This document shows positions 21,859-32,700 of a stretch of DNA of 64,000 bases, piece after piece. This stretch comes from Ephydatia muelleri (lineage: Eukaryota > Porifera > Demospongiae > Spongillida > Spongillidae). The notes beneath the pieces are model-generated. The model saw nothing but the letters and a program-made list of their open reading frames with translations, was not told where the DNA came from and did no database searches. Made by a program: the position numbers and the translations under genes. Each line of letters opens with the position of its first letter. Positions within the stretch are counted from its first letter, which is position 1. The stretch lies in assembly GCA_013339895.1 (NCBI GenBank), contig JABACO010000066.1, positions 107,525 through 171,524 on the forward strand, given 5' to 3'.

Positions 21859-23338
21859 ACTGGTGAGGGGGAGTGTGGGGGAGACATGACTGGTGAGGGG
21901 GATGTGGGGGAGACATGACTGGTGAGGGGGAGAATGACTGGTGAGGGGAGTGTGGGGGAGACATGAATGGTGAGGGGGAGAATGACTGGTGAGGGGAGAC
22001 ATGACTGGTGAGGGGGAGACATGACTGGCGAGGGGAGTGTGTGGGAGACATGACGGTGAGGGGGAGTATAGGGGAGACATGACTGGTGAGGGGAAGTGTG
22101 GGGGAGACATGACTGGTGAGGGGGAGTGTGGGGGAGACATGACTGGTAAGGGGGAGACATGACTGGCGAGGGGAGTGTGGGGGAGACATGACTGGTGAGG
22201 GGAGTGTGGGGTAGACATGACTGGTGAGGGGGAGTGTGGGGGAGACATGACTGGTGAGGGGAGTGTGGGGTAGACATGACTGGTGAGGGGGAGTGTGGGG
22301 GAGACATGACTGGTGAGGGGGAGACATGACTGGTGAGGGGAGTGTGGGGTAGACATGACTGGTGAGGGGGAGTGTGGGGGAGACATGACTGGTGAGGGGG
22401 AGACATGACTGGCGAGGGGAGTGTGGGGGAGACATGACTGGTGAGGGGAGTGTGGGGTAGACATGACTGGTGAGGGGGAGTGTGGGGGAGACATGACTGG
22501 TGTGGGGAGTGTGGGGTAGACATGACTGGTGAGGGGGAGTGTGGGGAGACATGACTGGTAAGGGGGAGACATGACTGGCGAGGGGAGTGTGGGGGAGACA
22601 TGACTGGTGAGGGGAGTGTGGGGTAGACATGATTGGTGAAGGGGAGTGTGGGGGAGACATGACTAGTGAGGGGGAGACATGACTGGCGAGGGGAGTGTGG
22701 GGGAGATATGACTGGTGAGGGGAGTGTGGGGTAGACATGACTGGTGAGGGGGAGTGTGGGGGAGACATGACTGGTGAGGGGAGTGTGGGGTAGACATGAC
22801 TGGTGAGGGGGAGTGTGGGGGAGACATGACTGGTGAGGGGGAGACATGACTGGTGAGGGGAGTGTGGGGTAGACATGACTGGTGAGGGAGTGTGGGGGAG
22901 ACATGACTGGTGAGGGGGAGACATGACTGGCGAGGGGAGTGTGGGGGAGACATGACTGGTGAGGGGAGTGTGGGGTAGACATGACTGGTGAGGGGGAGTG
23001 TGGGGGAGACATGACTGGTGAGGGGAGTGTGGGGTAGACATGACTGGTGAGGGGGAGTGTGGGGGAGACATGACTGGTAAGGGGGAGACATGACTGGCGA
23101 GGGGAGTGTGGGGGAGACATGACTGGTGAGGGGAGTGTGGGGTAGACATGATTGGTGAAGGGGAGTGTGGGGGAGACATGACTAGTGAGGGGGAGACATG
23201 ACTGGCGAGGGGAGTGTGGGGGAGATATGACTGGTGAGGGGAGTGTGGGGGAGACATGACTGGTGAGGGGGAGTGTGGGGGAGACATGACTGGTGAGGGG
23301 GAGTGTGGGGGAGACATGACTGGTGAGGGGAGTGTGGG
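21859..23338 (+). repeat. 29-31 bp minisatellite, long array with 519-bp higher-order repeat
   Basis: About 1.5 kb of monomers built on GACATGACTGGTGAGGGG and AGTGTGGGG(G/T)A. Rare variants recur in the same order 519 bases apart: GATTGGTGAAGG at 22631 and 23150, then GACTAGTGAG, then GAGATATGACTGG. No stop codon occurs in any minus frame, so 500-residue frames appear by chance and are rejected as genes. Confidence 0.95.
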
Positions 23339-25379
23339 GCACCCCAGTAGTTGGAAAGCAACTGATGGTATGTCCAGCTCAGCAAAAGGTCACGGCATGC
23401 AGTCACTCTAGAAAAGCCTTAAGATCTGAAAATCTCTACCACACACACATGCACATGGCTCTATGTAGGTATAGCTGCATGCATACAACTTTGTCTCCCT
23501 CCCTCTCCCCCCCCCCCTTCACACATTCTTCACTCTAATCGTATGCCCCAACATACGTATACATGCCAGTGTGTCCCGATGTATGCCCATTGCCAGGCTT
23601 GGCCTATTACATAGTACCTTGCCTTCCCATAAGTTTAGGGAGAAAACTGATATAGTATACATAGCACAGCACAGTGAGCTAGCTAAATAAACTACAAAGG
23701 TGTTTAGTCCTGCACATACACACATGCATAGGCACACACAAGGTGTACACTTACATGACGTGCTGCCATATCCAATGATATCCTCTGTAGAGGAGAGATT
23801 GCTCTGATTGCCATAGCCATCAGACCTGCAGGATATACATGGTTAGTCTGTGTACAGAGGTCTGGTATGTATGTATGGGATCAGGCACAGAATGTAGTCT
23901 GGATCTGGTATGTACAGGAAGTGGAATACAGGGTTATTATGTGTGGATGTTGTGAAGGAGGGGGGGGGGGGAGGGGGTGAATGTAAAAATAATGTGTCTT
24001 GCGTCACACCATACCATTAGATGTGGCTGCATATGGCACACTGCTCATTTAGAGGAAAGGTTTAATACAGCAGCAAGGCCACACCAAAGCACACCACAGA
24101 CAGGTACGTTGGAAGCAATTGAAGAGTGGTCAGGCCAGCAGAGAGCAAGGGGAGGGTTGGAGGGAGAGGGGCAACCAGTCCCCTGCCCTCCCCCAGAAGC
24201 TAATTTACATATTTCCTGCAATCTGAGAGGCATTATTTGGGTCAGGATGATGGGAACAGCACAACAAATATATGATTTGTCAATGCCAATTTTGTTTTAA
24301 TCCAATGAAGTTTTGCCCTTAATATTCAAGTTGAACTTGGCTGGTTCATTATGCTTTTTGCAATCTGGTAAATAGCCTTTATTAAAACAGATGACGTTCA
24401 TAAATCATACTTTGTCATTCTATACATGGACAAAAGCAATGGAATCTTAGAGTCTGAAAATTTGGTGACTTTGTTAGTCCCATCTTTTTGTTATAACCCA
24501 AATGCATTAGGCTATGCCATATTTAATGATGAACAATCACTCAGGACAATTAATAAATTCCCCTGTATATCAAAGCTAACTACCATTGATTACTAATGTG
24601 TCATCCATCCCCCCTGTACGGTCATTAAATAGAATAACTAGTCCATTTCCGAACGCTGTTCTCCAAAAGCTTTGTCAATGTGTGTGTGTGTGTATGTGCG
24701 TGCGTGAGCATGTAAGTGTATGCGTGTGTATGTGCATGTTACAAAGACTTGCATTTGTGTACATGTGAGTGTATGTATATGCGTGTGTAAGTGTATGCGT
24801 GTGTATTTGTGTGTCACACACACACACATACTATTTAACTTTATTTATACAGTACAGTGTAGGCTACAATAATGGTAGATTGAGTTGGGTGGTATGGGTG
24901 TACAAGCCTTCTTATAGGCATACATGCATAAACACAAGCGTCGGTACACACATAGAATGCAATACGTACTATAATAACTGACCTTGTATTTGAAAAACAA
25001 TACGTAGAGACTCCACTTGAGGGACCTTATGGGTTTGTCTTCATATGTTAATGCTTCCAGTGAGCATAACTTAGTACCCTGGATTACTGAGTACATGCAC
25101 CGTACAAAGACACACGAGCTACTGTACTGTACAACTTGCATCATGTTGCATCATGGGGGATCGAGGAAAGAGATGTAGCAGGAGGGATTAGAGGTCATTC
25201 AACTCCAGATGGACTACAAACCTTTACCACAGGTGAACCACAAAGTATATATTTATATTCTACAGGGCCTGACCAGGACGGAATCCCCCCTCCAATGCAC
25301 CCTCTCTTCCTCCCTTTCTCTCTCACTCTCTTCTTTCTCTTTCTTTTTATAGGGTACCTGTGGTGAAACACCAATTTGT
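23339..25379. other. Unique stretch of unit 2, no gene recognised
   Basis: No other copy in the window. It contains a poly-C run (about 23509-23518), a poly-G run (23960-23970), a GT-rich imperfect microsatellite with internal TGTATGTG units (24678-24830) and a pyrimidine tract (25305-25345). The short frames show no motif I know. Confidence 0.5.
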
Positions 25380-25457
25380 GTGCACCTGTGTGTACTGTGT
25401 GTGAGTGTGTGTTCTGTGCGTGCGCGTTTTGTGTGTGTGTGTGTGTGTGTGTGTGCG

Positions 25458-25522
<65 letters not shown>
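25380..25522 (+). repeat. GT microsatellite
   Basis: Imperfect GT-rich lead (25380-25430) followed by two long GT runs up to 25520. Orientation is opposite to most other CA tracts here. Confidence 0.9.
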
Positions 25523-25671
25523 ACAGGCGCATTCCAGTGCCACTGGGAACCACCCTATTCACAACGTACATGTTGAGGTGTGTAGTTCATGTATGTACCA
25601 TTACATATGCCCTCCTCCCCTCCCCTCAATAGGTCTTAATGCCCTGTTGAAAAAGGGAATCCATGACTGAC

Positions 25672-27106
25672 TGGTGAGGGGAGTGTGAGGGAGACATGAC
25701 TGGTGAGGGGAGTGTGGGGGAGACATGACTGGTGAGGGGAGTGTGGGGGAGACATGACTGGTGAGGGGAGTGTGGGGGAGACATGACTGGTGAGGGGAGT
25801 GTGGGGGAGACATGACTGGTGAGGGGAGTGTGGGGGAGACATGACTGGTGAAGGGGAGTGTGGGGGAGACATGACTGGTGAGGGGAGTGTGGAGGAGACA
25901 TGACTGGTGAGGGGAGTGTGGGGGAGACATGACTGGTGAGGGGAGTGTGGGGGAGACATGACTGGTGAGGGGAGTGTGGGGGAGACATGACTGGTGAGGG
26001 GAAGTGTGGTGGAGACATGACTGGTGAGGGGGAGTGTGGGGGAGACATGACTGGTGAGGGGAGTGTGGAGGAGACATGACTGGTGAGGGGAGTGTGGAGG
26101 AGACATGACTGGTGAGGGGAGTGTGGGGGAGACATGACTGGTGAGGGGGAGTGTGGGGGAGACATGACTGGTGAGGGGAGTGTGGGGGAGACATGACTGG
26201 TGAGGGGAAGTGTGGGGGAGACATGACTGGTGAGGGGAGTGTGGGGGAGACATGCCTGGTGAGGGGGAGTGTGTGGGGAGACATGCCTGGTGAGGGGAGT
26301 GTGGGGAGACATGACTGGTGAAGGGGAGTGTGGGAGAGACATGACTGGTGAGGGGGAGTGTGGGGGATGACATGACTGGTGAGGGGAAGTGTGGGGGAGA
26401 CATGACTGGTGAGGGGGAGACATGACTGGTGAGGGGGAGACATGGCTGGTGAGGGGGAGTGTGGGGGAGACATGACTGGTGAGGGGGAGTGTGGGAGAGA
26501 CATGGCTGGTGAGGGGGAGTGTGGGGGAGACATGACTGGTGAGGGGAGTGTGGGGGAGACATGACTGGTGAAGGGGAGTGTGGGAGAGACATGACTGGTG
26601 AGGGGGAGTGTGAGGGATGACATGACTGGTGAGGGGAAGTGTGGGGGAGACATGACTGGTGAGGGGGAGACATGACTGGTGAGGGGGAGACATGACTGGT
26701 GAGAGGGAGTGTGGGGGAGACATGACTGGTGAGGGGGAATGTGGGGGAGACATGACTGGTGAAGGGGTGTGCGGGGAAGACATGACTGGTGAGGGAGAGT
26801 GTGGGGGAGACATGACTGGTGAGGGGGAGTGTGGGGGAAACATGACTGGTGAAGGGGAGTGTGGAGAGGACACGACTGGTGAGGGAGAGTGTGGGGGAGA
26901 CATGACTGGTGAGGGGGAGTGTGGGGGAGACATGACTGATGAGGGGGAGTGTGGGGGAGACATGACTGGTGAGGGGGAGAGTGGGGGAGACATGTCTGGT
27001 GAGGGGGTGTGTGGGGAAGACATGACTGGTGAGGGAGAGTGTGGGGGAAACATGACTGGTGAAGGGGAGGGTGGAGAGGACACGACTGGTGAGGGGGAGT
27101 GTCCCT
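25672..27106 (+). repeat. 29-31 bp minisatellite, second long array
   Basis: About 1.4 kb of the same family. The left part uses mostly 30-base monomers with GGGGAGTGTGG; the right part (26692-27106) has strict 30-base spacing, so one plus frame reads (MTGEGECGGD)n for over 130 codons. Local higher-order copies are visible: GGATGACATG at 26366 and 26616, and AGGACACGACTGG at 26867 and 27077. The spread of variants suggests unequal exchange. I do not regard it as coding. Confidence 0.95.
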
Positions 27107-27359
27107 GTGTTGATATTGATAAAGGGTGTGGCTATAAGTTATGCCCATATCATGTGTGGAAGATAATTGGGTCATGTACATGTAATGCTCAGCGATCTAA
27201 TAGAGTGGGTGAGGGAGATGATTTCAAGTAATGGCACCCCTCTTCTACTACAACATGTACATACACCAAAAGGTAAATGTGGCACTACACCTGCACACTA
27301 TAGCATACGAGGGAGGGAGATAAATTGCAACCCATTGCAGGTACCACTCTGATACTCAC

Positions 27360-27470
27360 ATGAACAGATGCCAACGTTGTACTTGAGACCTCCACACATC
27401 TTCACAGAGAAGATGGTGCCCTGATCAAACACCTTGCGTGTCTGTTCCACAGTACATTGCGTGACACATT
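27360..27470 (-). CDS. 111-bp cysteine-containing exon cassette, copy 2 (open)
   Basis: Acceptor TTCCAG at 27471-27476 after a strong pyrimidine tract, donor GTGAGT at 27354-27359, phase 1-1. Encodes ECVTQCTVEQTRKVFDQG ... SVKMCGGLKYNVGICS without interruption. The frame also stays open through the flanking intron-like sequence. Being conserved with splice sites in three units, it may be an exon of a multi-exon secreted protein or a repeat-borne relic; flanking exons are not in view. Confidence 0.45.
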
Positions 27471-27600
27471 CTGGAACAGTAAGTAGAGATGTAATGCAAG
27501 GGGGAAGAGGAGGTGGGAGGGATATGGGGAGAGGGGAGGGGCAAGAATCATAACGGGAAAAGCAGCAATATGGAGGGGGGAGGAGGATATGGTGCCAATC

Positions 27601-28077
27601 CAGGGGTGTGTTTAGTGAGGCTCTTGGGTGCTCGAGCACCCCCCCCCCACCCTCCCCCCTCCATCAAACCTTGTTCCTTGGCTTGTATACCATAAGCTGG
27701 AGAATGGTGGCTATCGTCTTCCCTGTTTCCTTTTTGCAGCATTGGCCTCCTGGAGGCAGTCCTATGACCACATTTCAAAAGGCATTGAGTTGATTAGGAA
27801 GCATGCAGACATGGGTCACCACAAAGAAGCTGTGGTTAGGTGCACATTACCCGTCACAACATACTCAGCGGAAAGGTCATTCAGTGAGCTAATGCTGATG
27901 AAGACTGCTTTGTGTTCGTGCATGACAACTGAAAGTATCACTTCTCCATGTACACTGCGACATCCCTATTAGTATATACCGGAAGCAATAGATGAATTCT
28001 TTCCACGCAATCCTTTCTTGCATACTGTGCATCATTTGCGATAAACCCTCCTCCCTCAAATCCTGGATACACGCTTG
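27601..28077 (+). mobile_element. Internally deleted hAT element, copy 2
   Basis: CAGGGGTGTGTTTAGTGAGG to TCCTGGATACACGCTTG. A 114-codon plus frame (27628-27972) fuses the N-terminal finger part (LVYHKLENGGYRLPCFLFA, ASWRQSYDHISKG, RKHADMGHHKEAV) to the C-terminal hAT dimerisation motif (LPVTTYSAERSFSELMLMK), with SAERSF intact. The central catalytic region is absent, so it is a deletion derivative. The GGTGCTCGAGCACC palindrome near the left end is shared with the other copies. Confidence 0.6.
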
Positions 28078-29695
28078 CACCCGATCGATCGTAAGCGAAT
28101 ACAGTGTCGTCGTGTCACGCTGGTACGTGCATATCTTATGGTACATGCATAACCACACTGTTGGTAGTCTAAATTTAGTAGCTTATGCAGTCCTTACAAA
28201 GCATTTGAATTATTTAGCCTATTCAAATCAACATTAAAAAGGGTAGGTGATATATGTTGCAATACAACAGCAGGGAATAAGAATCCAGACACCTGGTTAA
28301 TTCATAGCTATAGTTATGCAAGATGGAATATAAAAGACCACTGGGGTTTGGTCCTCAATCAAAGAAACAAAACAACGAACAATTGATTTATAGCAGCCAA
28401 AGGGTTAACTACCACTGTAGTCTATGTCTTAGGAAATTCTGTTAGTGCTTGCATGAGGTTACCTAAACCTGGTCGTGTCCACAACGAGTTGTAATAGGTT
28501 ATTTTCAAAACATGACCAGTTTGTTGATTTTGTTAAACCAGTGGATAAGGTACATGTAATTGAATAATGGATGCCCTGCTTAAAAGTCTGGACCAGACGT
28601 TCAGCTGCTCCTGATGCCCCTCTCACGACACGACGCCTGGAACTCCTCTGAGGAGAATGAAGTGGCATTGTCCAACACAATAGTATGTGGATAGGCAAAG
28701 TGTGCGAAGTCTTGCTCCAACTACTCTGTGGTGGACTTGGTGGATGTGGAGGTGGTAGGATGGATGCATGGATACTTTGAGTATGAATCGATAAGACTAG
28801 CCAATTGCTTCCCAGAGAATTGAGTGCATGGTCCACGTGTACTCGACTCCATGGCTTCTCTGGAAGCATCCAAGGATGGTTAGCAACTTTCGGTGGTTTA
28901 TTCTGGTGCTCGGTGCAAGCTGTGCATCGATGGCAGAGGTCCATGATCTCGACATCCATTCCTGGTTAACAACAGTGATTAGGAAGGTAGTTTGGAAGCC
29001 GATTTTAAGGGTTATTTTGATTGTTTCATGACATTGTATAATTTGATTGTTGATGATAGACAGTTTTTCAAACAAAACCCTACTGTGTACAAATTTCAAA
29101 ATACATAAATTACCATCGATGCAAAGTCTGGATTGGTTGAAGCCCATCTTTCGAAATTTCAATTACAATTATTGATATGCTATGTCAACAAACGTCTCTT
29201 GATTTGAAATTTCTTTTTAAAATTTATGGCTTATACATTCCACTACCAGCAGATGACTTATGGGATGTGGTTGTTGCTAATTGTGTCCAGATACTGCTTT
29301 TGATCCTCTTGGTCAACCGTGACCTGCAGGCATGCGGGAGATGTGGCCATGTTGCATGTGGGGTGTGGTCGTTGACATCTGTTGTCATGCCAACATGATG
29401 AACAGTTAGTGTGGAGTAGGGTCATGGCAGAAGAAGAGACCACACCACACCTGTTGACATTTTCATTGACAGAAGCAAACCTGCTACATCAGATATCACC
29501 ATTACATCACCACTGCTCTGCCATCTTGGGTGAGTTGTGTCAAGAAGCGCACAAGCATCACTCCAATTGTTTGACTAGCCTCTGCACCTGTCCACCACCA
29601 CCAGTACTTGTTGCTATAAAGACTGATGGCAAAACTGAAAACTACAATAAGCATAATACTGCCACATGGGATTAGGGATCGAAATGTTCGATACA
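28078..29695. repeat. Module delta, rearranged copy in unit 2
   Basis: Only 68 bases of beta remain (28078-28145) before the text jumps to CATAACCACACTGTTGGTAGT, the TRIM upstream flank. So gamma and a whole TRIM gene are missing here relative to units 1 and 3, with CAT shared at the junction. Further on, a Ty3/gypsy fragment replaces about 140 bases of delta. The RT relic (29400-29690) has lost its central part and ends directly in the 3' flank of TRIM copy 2. Confidence 0.65.
28560..28962 (-). pseudogene. Ty3/gypsy integrase fragment
   Basis: Minus-strand sequence gives the integrase zinc-binding end (MDLCHRCTACTEHQNKPPK), the HPW..PEKPWSRVHVDH stretch with the first catalytic Asp, a Ser-rich linker, then in another frame IVLDNATSFSSEEF (second Asp) and finally GAAERLVQTFKQGI (Glu). 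Several frame changes and a deletion before GAAERL show that it is an old relic. No LTR, protease or RT is nearby. It occurs once in the window. Confidence 0.7.
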
Positions 29696-29701
29696 TTTAT
29701 T
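29696..29701 (-). terminator. Polyadenylation signal of TRIM copy 2
   Basis: AATAAA on the minus strand, about 65 bases after the stop codon. The same signal is kept at 12668-12673, 41110-41115, 43837-43842 and 54562-54567 beside the other copies. TRIM copy 6 has lost this region. Confidence 0.6.
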
Positions 29702-29763
29702 TAATACTAGTAATTGACTGCCATATAGAAAACTGAACATATAAACATTAATTTCAATCATGT

Positions 29764-31965
29764 TCAAATACGTACACAATACTTCAATACAGTGTTAGCA
29801 ATAATGTAAGCAATGAACACACTGCCATCTCTGGGATCTTCTAGTGCAGTACCATGGGGTCTCTTCAGATTCCCCACTGTGTGGATTTTGTTTCCTTCAG
29901 GATCATAGATGGAGAGACAATGGCCACCAAACTCACTGACAAGGCTGTAACCTTCATCATCAATGGCTATTCCTCTGGGACCATTAGGATGACCATACAT
30001 TCTGACATAGACACCTTCTTTGCTAAACACTTTGATAGTGTTTGAACCTTCAGCTGCAACATGAATGTTTCCCTGAGGGTCCAAGGCAAGATAACATGGA
30101 GACAGAAAAATATGATTTCCTGAGCCTTTACCATCTATGGTTAATAACCAACCACCATTTTCATTGAATATTTGTATCCTATGGTTATAATGGTCAGAGA
30201 CAATCAGTTTGTTGTTGGAGTCAATGATGACAGCCACTGGGAAATTGAACTGTCCCTGACCTGATCCCTTGTGACCAAACTTATGAAGGAACTTTCCACT
30301 TGATGTCAGCTTCTGTACACGATGGTTGCTACTATCAGCAACATACAACACATCTCCCTTGATAGATATACCCCATGGAGATAAGAACTGACCATCACCA
30401 CTTCCACTACTACCTATGGTATTCTTCGGTTGACCTGTTTGATCAAACACATAAATGCAGTGATCACCACTCCCTACATAGATGTCTCCATTGTCATGGA
30501 TGGCTACACATAATGGCGTATTACACTGGATCACTTGTTGGGCATTACATAAGGTACGGTAGTCACGTTTAGGCCTCACATCAAGGTGATGAGGACTATT
30601 CTGTACATGCTGACCATCCATTGTGATGAAGAGCTGGTGAGGACCAGCAGTTTGAGGGGTGAGGGTGATGGTGTAGGTACCATCCCTGTGGTCCTCCACC
30701 TCTCCATACACAACTGCTCCATTATGGGTCTTGGACCTCATCTCACCCTTCACCTCTATACCACCATGTGGGTACTCCTCCCTCTTTGAGGTCTTGCTTT
30801 GTACCTTAACATGGTACCTGGTCCCCACCTTGGCTGCTGATGTGGACATCCATGTGCTTGAAGATGGAGAAGGGAAGAATACAATAATTTCACCTAATTT
30901 GGATAGCTGCCTGACAAGATCATCTGTTTGCAGAGACACAGATATGTTGCTGTGTTGGTTTGGAGTGAGGGAAATGGTCTGGACCCTCTTGAGGGTGGCC
31001 TGCAGTTCAGTGGGTATGAGTCCTCCCAATGCTACAATCTCATGGTCAGTGTGGGTCTGCAGGATCTGGGAGGCCATATCAGTGTAGTGACCAATGTCTC
31101 CAACCATCTTCTCAAACTGTTCTTTCTGGAGGGTCAGAGCTGTTGTCTTGGACAGTGAAATGGCCTCCAACTCTGACAGTAGTGTCTTTTTCCTTTCTTC
31201 CAATGTTTTTTGGAGTATTTCAAAGGCTTGGTTGATGGCCAAGAAAGCATTTCTTTTGGAAATTTCCACTTCTTCTATCATCCTGTTATTTTCATCAATG
31301 GCTCCAGTCAGCTTTGTCACCACCTCTTTTGCATCTAAAAGTGCTCCTGAGATTTCGATTTGATGGGTCTTTGCTGCTGTTGATATTTCAATCACAGAGT
31401 GGCTTTTGTGGGTAACTGTAGTGCAGTCACGGCATACCAGCAAGCTGCAAGTCTCACAATAAAAATTCAATTTATTGTCCTCATGGTTAGGCTGAGAGCA
31501 GTAATGATCTCTTGGCTTCATGGTGGTGTGCAGTTGTCTGGCTCCCTCCTGGTCTAGTCCAACAATTTTGTGTTTGGACCATATTCGATTGCGCTTGTGG
31601 TGTTCAAGGCAGAAGGCACACAGGAAGTGATGGCAAGCACAACAGAACACCACTGCAGGATCACTGCTTCCTTCAGCACATTGGTCACATGCTACATCAC
31701 TGTTACTGGTCATCTTGGACATGTACCCTGCTACCTCTACTTCAAATCCAAGATGGAGGTTCTGAGGGAGAACATGGGCACCTCCCACTGGGATGTTGAT
31801 GTTTTGTTCACAGATGGGACATTGGAACATTTGTTGGGAACCACTTTTCTCTATCTCATGATGGAGACATTGCAGACAGAAGGAGTGCAAACATGACAGA
31901 ATTCTTGGATCATTGTAGGGCTTGGAGCACACACCACAGGTCATGTGTGGAAAGGGTTTCTCCAT
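29764..31965 (-). CDS. Intact TRIM-NHL E3 ubiquitin ligase (copy 2, 733 residues)
   Basis: The only uninterrupted member of the array, a single exon. ATG at 31965 has G at -3 and +4; the TTG two codons upstream is not a eukaryotic start. Domains: RING C3HC4 (Cys10, 13, 25, His27, Cys30, 33, 49, 52); B-box 1 about 93-135; B-box 2 (Cys156, His161, Cys170, 173, 178, 181, His186, 189); coiled coil about 192-330; filamin repeat about 358-465; six NHL blades at about 480-526, 527-572, 573-618, 619-660, 661-700 and 701-733. This is the TRIM71/LIN-41/Brat architecture, known for cytoplasmic ubiquitin ligases that bind RNA or protein through the propeller. Blade 6 has an extra Glu (TALEDP). Variable residues relative to the sister copies cluster at 482-485, 500-501, 528-531, 545-546, 574-575, 592-593, 621-625, 639, 679-682 and 720-722. 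The ligand is unknown. Confidence 0.92.
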   Translation of the reverse strand: MEKPFPHMTCGVCSKPYNDPRILSCLHSFCLQCLHHEIEKSGSQQMFQCPICEQNINIPVGGAHVLPQNLHLGFEVEVAGYMSKMTSNSDVACDQCAEGSSDPAVVFCCACHHFLCAFCLEHHKRNRIWSKHKIVGLDQEGARQLHTTMKPRDHYCSQPNHEDNKLNFYCETCSLLVCRDCTTVTHKSHSVIEISTAAKTHQIEISGALLDAKEVVTKLTGAIDENNRMIEEVEISKRNAFLAINQAFEILQKTLEERKKTLLSELEAISLSKTTALTLQKEQFEKMVGDIGHYTDMASQILQTHTDHEIVALGGLIPTELQATLKRVQTISLTPNQHSNISVSLQTDDLVRQLSKLGEIIVFFPSPSSSTWMSTSAAKVGTRYHVKVQSKTSKREEYPHGGIEVKGEMRSKTHNGAVVYGEVEDHRDGTYTITLTPQTAGPHQLFITMDGQHVQNSPHHLDVRPKRDYRTLCNAQQVIQCNTPLCVAIHDNGDIYVGSGDHCIYVFDQTGQPKNTIGSSGSGDGQFLSPWGISIKGDVLYVADSSNHRVQKLTSSGKFLHKFGHKGSGQGQFNFPVAVIIDSNNKLIVSDHYNHRIQIFNENGGWLLTIDGKGSGNHIFLSPCYLALDPQGNIHVAAEGSNTIKVFSKEGVYVRMYGHPNGPRGIAIDDEGYSLVSEFGGHCLSIYDPEGNKIHTVGNLKRPHGTALEDPRDGSVFIAYIIANTVLKYCVRI

Positions 31966-32700
31966 AACCAAACTGTTGGTAGTGAAGAATAAAATAACTA
32001 AATTCAGTAGTTTATGCAGTTGTTACACAGCACTTGAATTGTTAAGCCTATTCAAATCAACATACAAAAGGGTAGGTGATATATGAATACAGCAGCAGTC
32101 CTTACAAAAAACTTGAATTGTTTAGCCTATTCAAATCAACAATAAAAAAGGGCAGGTGAAATACAGCAGCAGGGTTAGTATTGCAGTATAGACACCTAGT
32201 TAAAAAAGGGTAGGAGATATATGTTGCAATACAGCAGCAGGGTTAGTATTGCACCTAGTTACGCAAGATGGAATATAAATGACCACTTGGGTGTGGTCCT
32301 CAATCACAGAAACAAAACAACTAACAATTGATTAATAGCAGCCAAAGAGTTAACTACCACTGTGTCTATGTCTTAGGCAATTCTGTTAGTGCTTGCATGA
32401 GGTTACCTAAACCTGGTCGTGTCCATAACGAGGTCTAATAGGTTATTTTCAAAACATAATCAGTATGCTAATCAACATTAGGAGATATATGATGCAATAC
32501 AGCAGCAGGGTTAGTATTGCAGTACAGGAATCCAGACACCTGATGAATTCATAGCTAGTTATGTAAGATGGAATATATAAGAAGTCGATAAAACATAGAC
32601 TAATAATAAGTTATTTTCAAAACATAATCAATTTGCTGGCTATGTTAAACCAGTGGTTAAGGTAATTGAATTTTAATATCAAATGGATACTTTAACAGTA
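31966..32700. repeat. Module delta, upstream of TRIM copy 2, with internal repeats
   Basis: Upstream flank of TRIM copy 2. A block containing AAAAGGGTAGGTGATATATG and AATACAGCAGCAGGGTTAGT is repeated imperfectly four or five times between 32060 and 32530, which does not occur in other delta copies. Probably includes the promoter; no core element is evident. Confidence 0.55.

Noticed and set aside
21819-23342. About 500-residue proline/serine-rich frames on the minus strand
   Set aside because: All three frames are open because the minisatellite monomer lacks stops; the frames contain nothing but the repeat. The same applies to 25601-27181 and 36884-37514.
21859-27106. CRISPR-like regular repeats
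   Set aside because: Monomers are contiguous and vary gradually; there are no unique spacers, and the context is animal DNA.
28459-28959. Single 166-residue coding sequence over the gypsy fragment
   Set aside because: The integrase motifs lie in different frames, so the long frame is partly noise; described as a pseudogene instead.
31966-31971. Longer TRIM start at the TTG (copy 2) or GTG (other copies) two codons upstream
   Set aside because: Not normal eukaryotic starts; the next ATG has an excellent context and leads directly to the RING.
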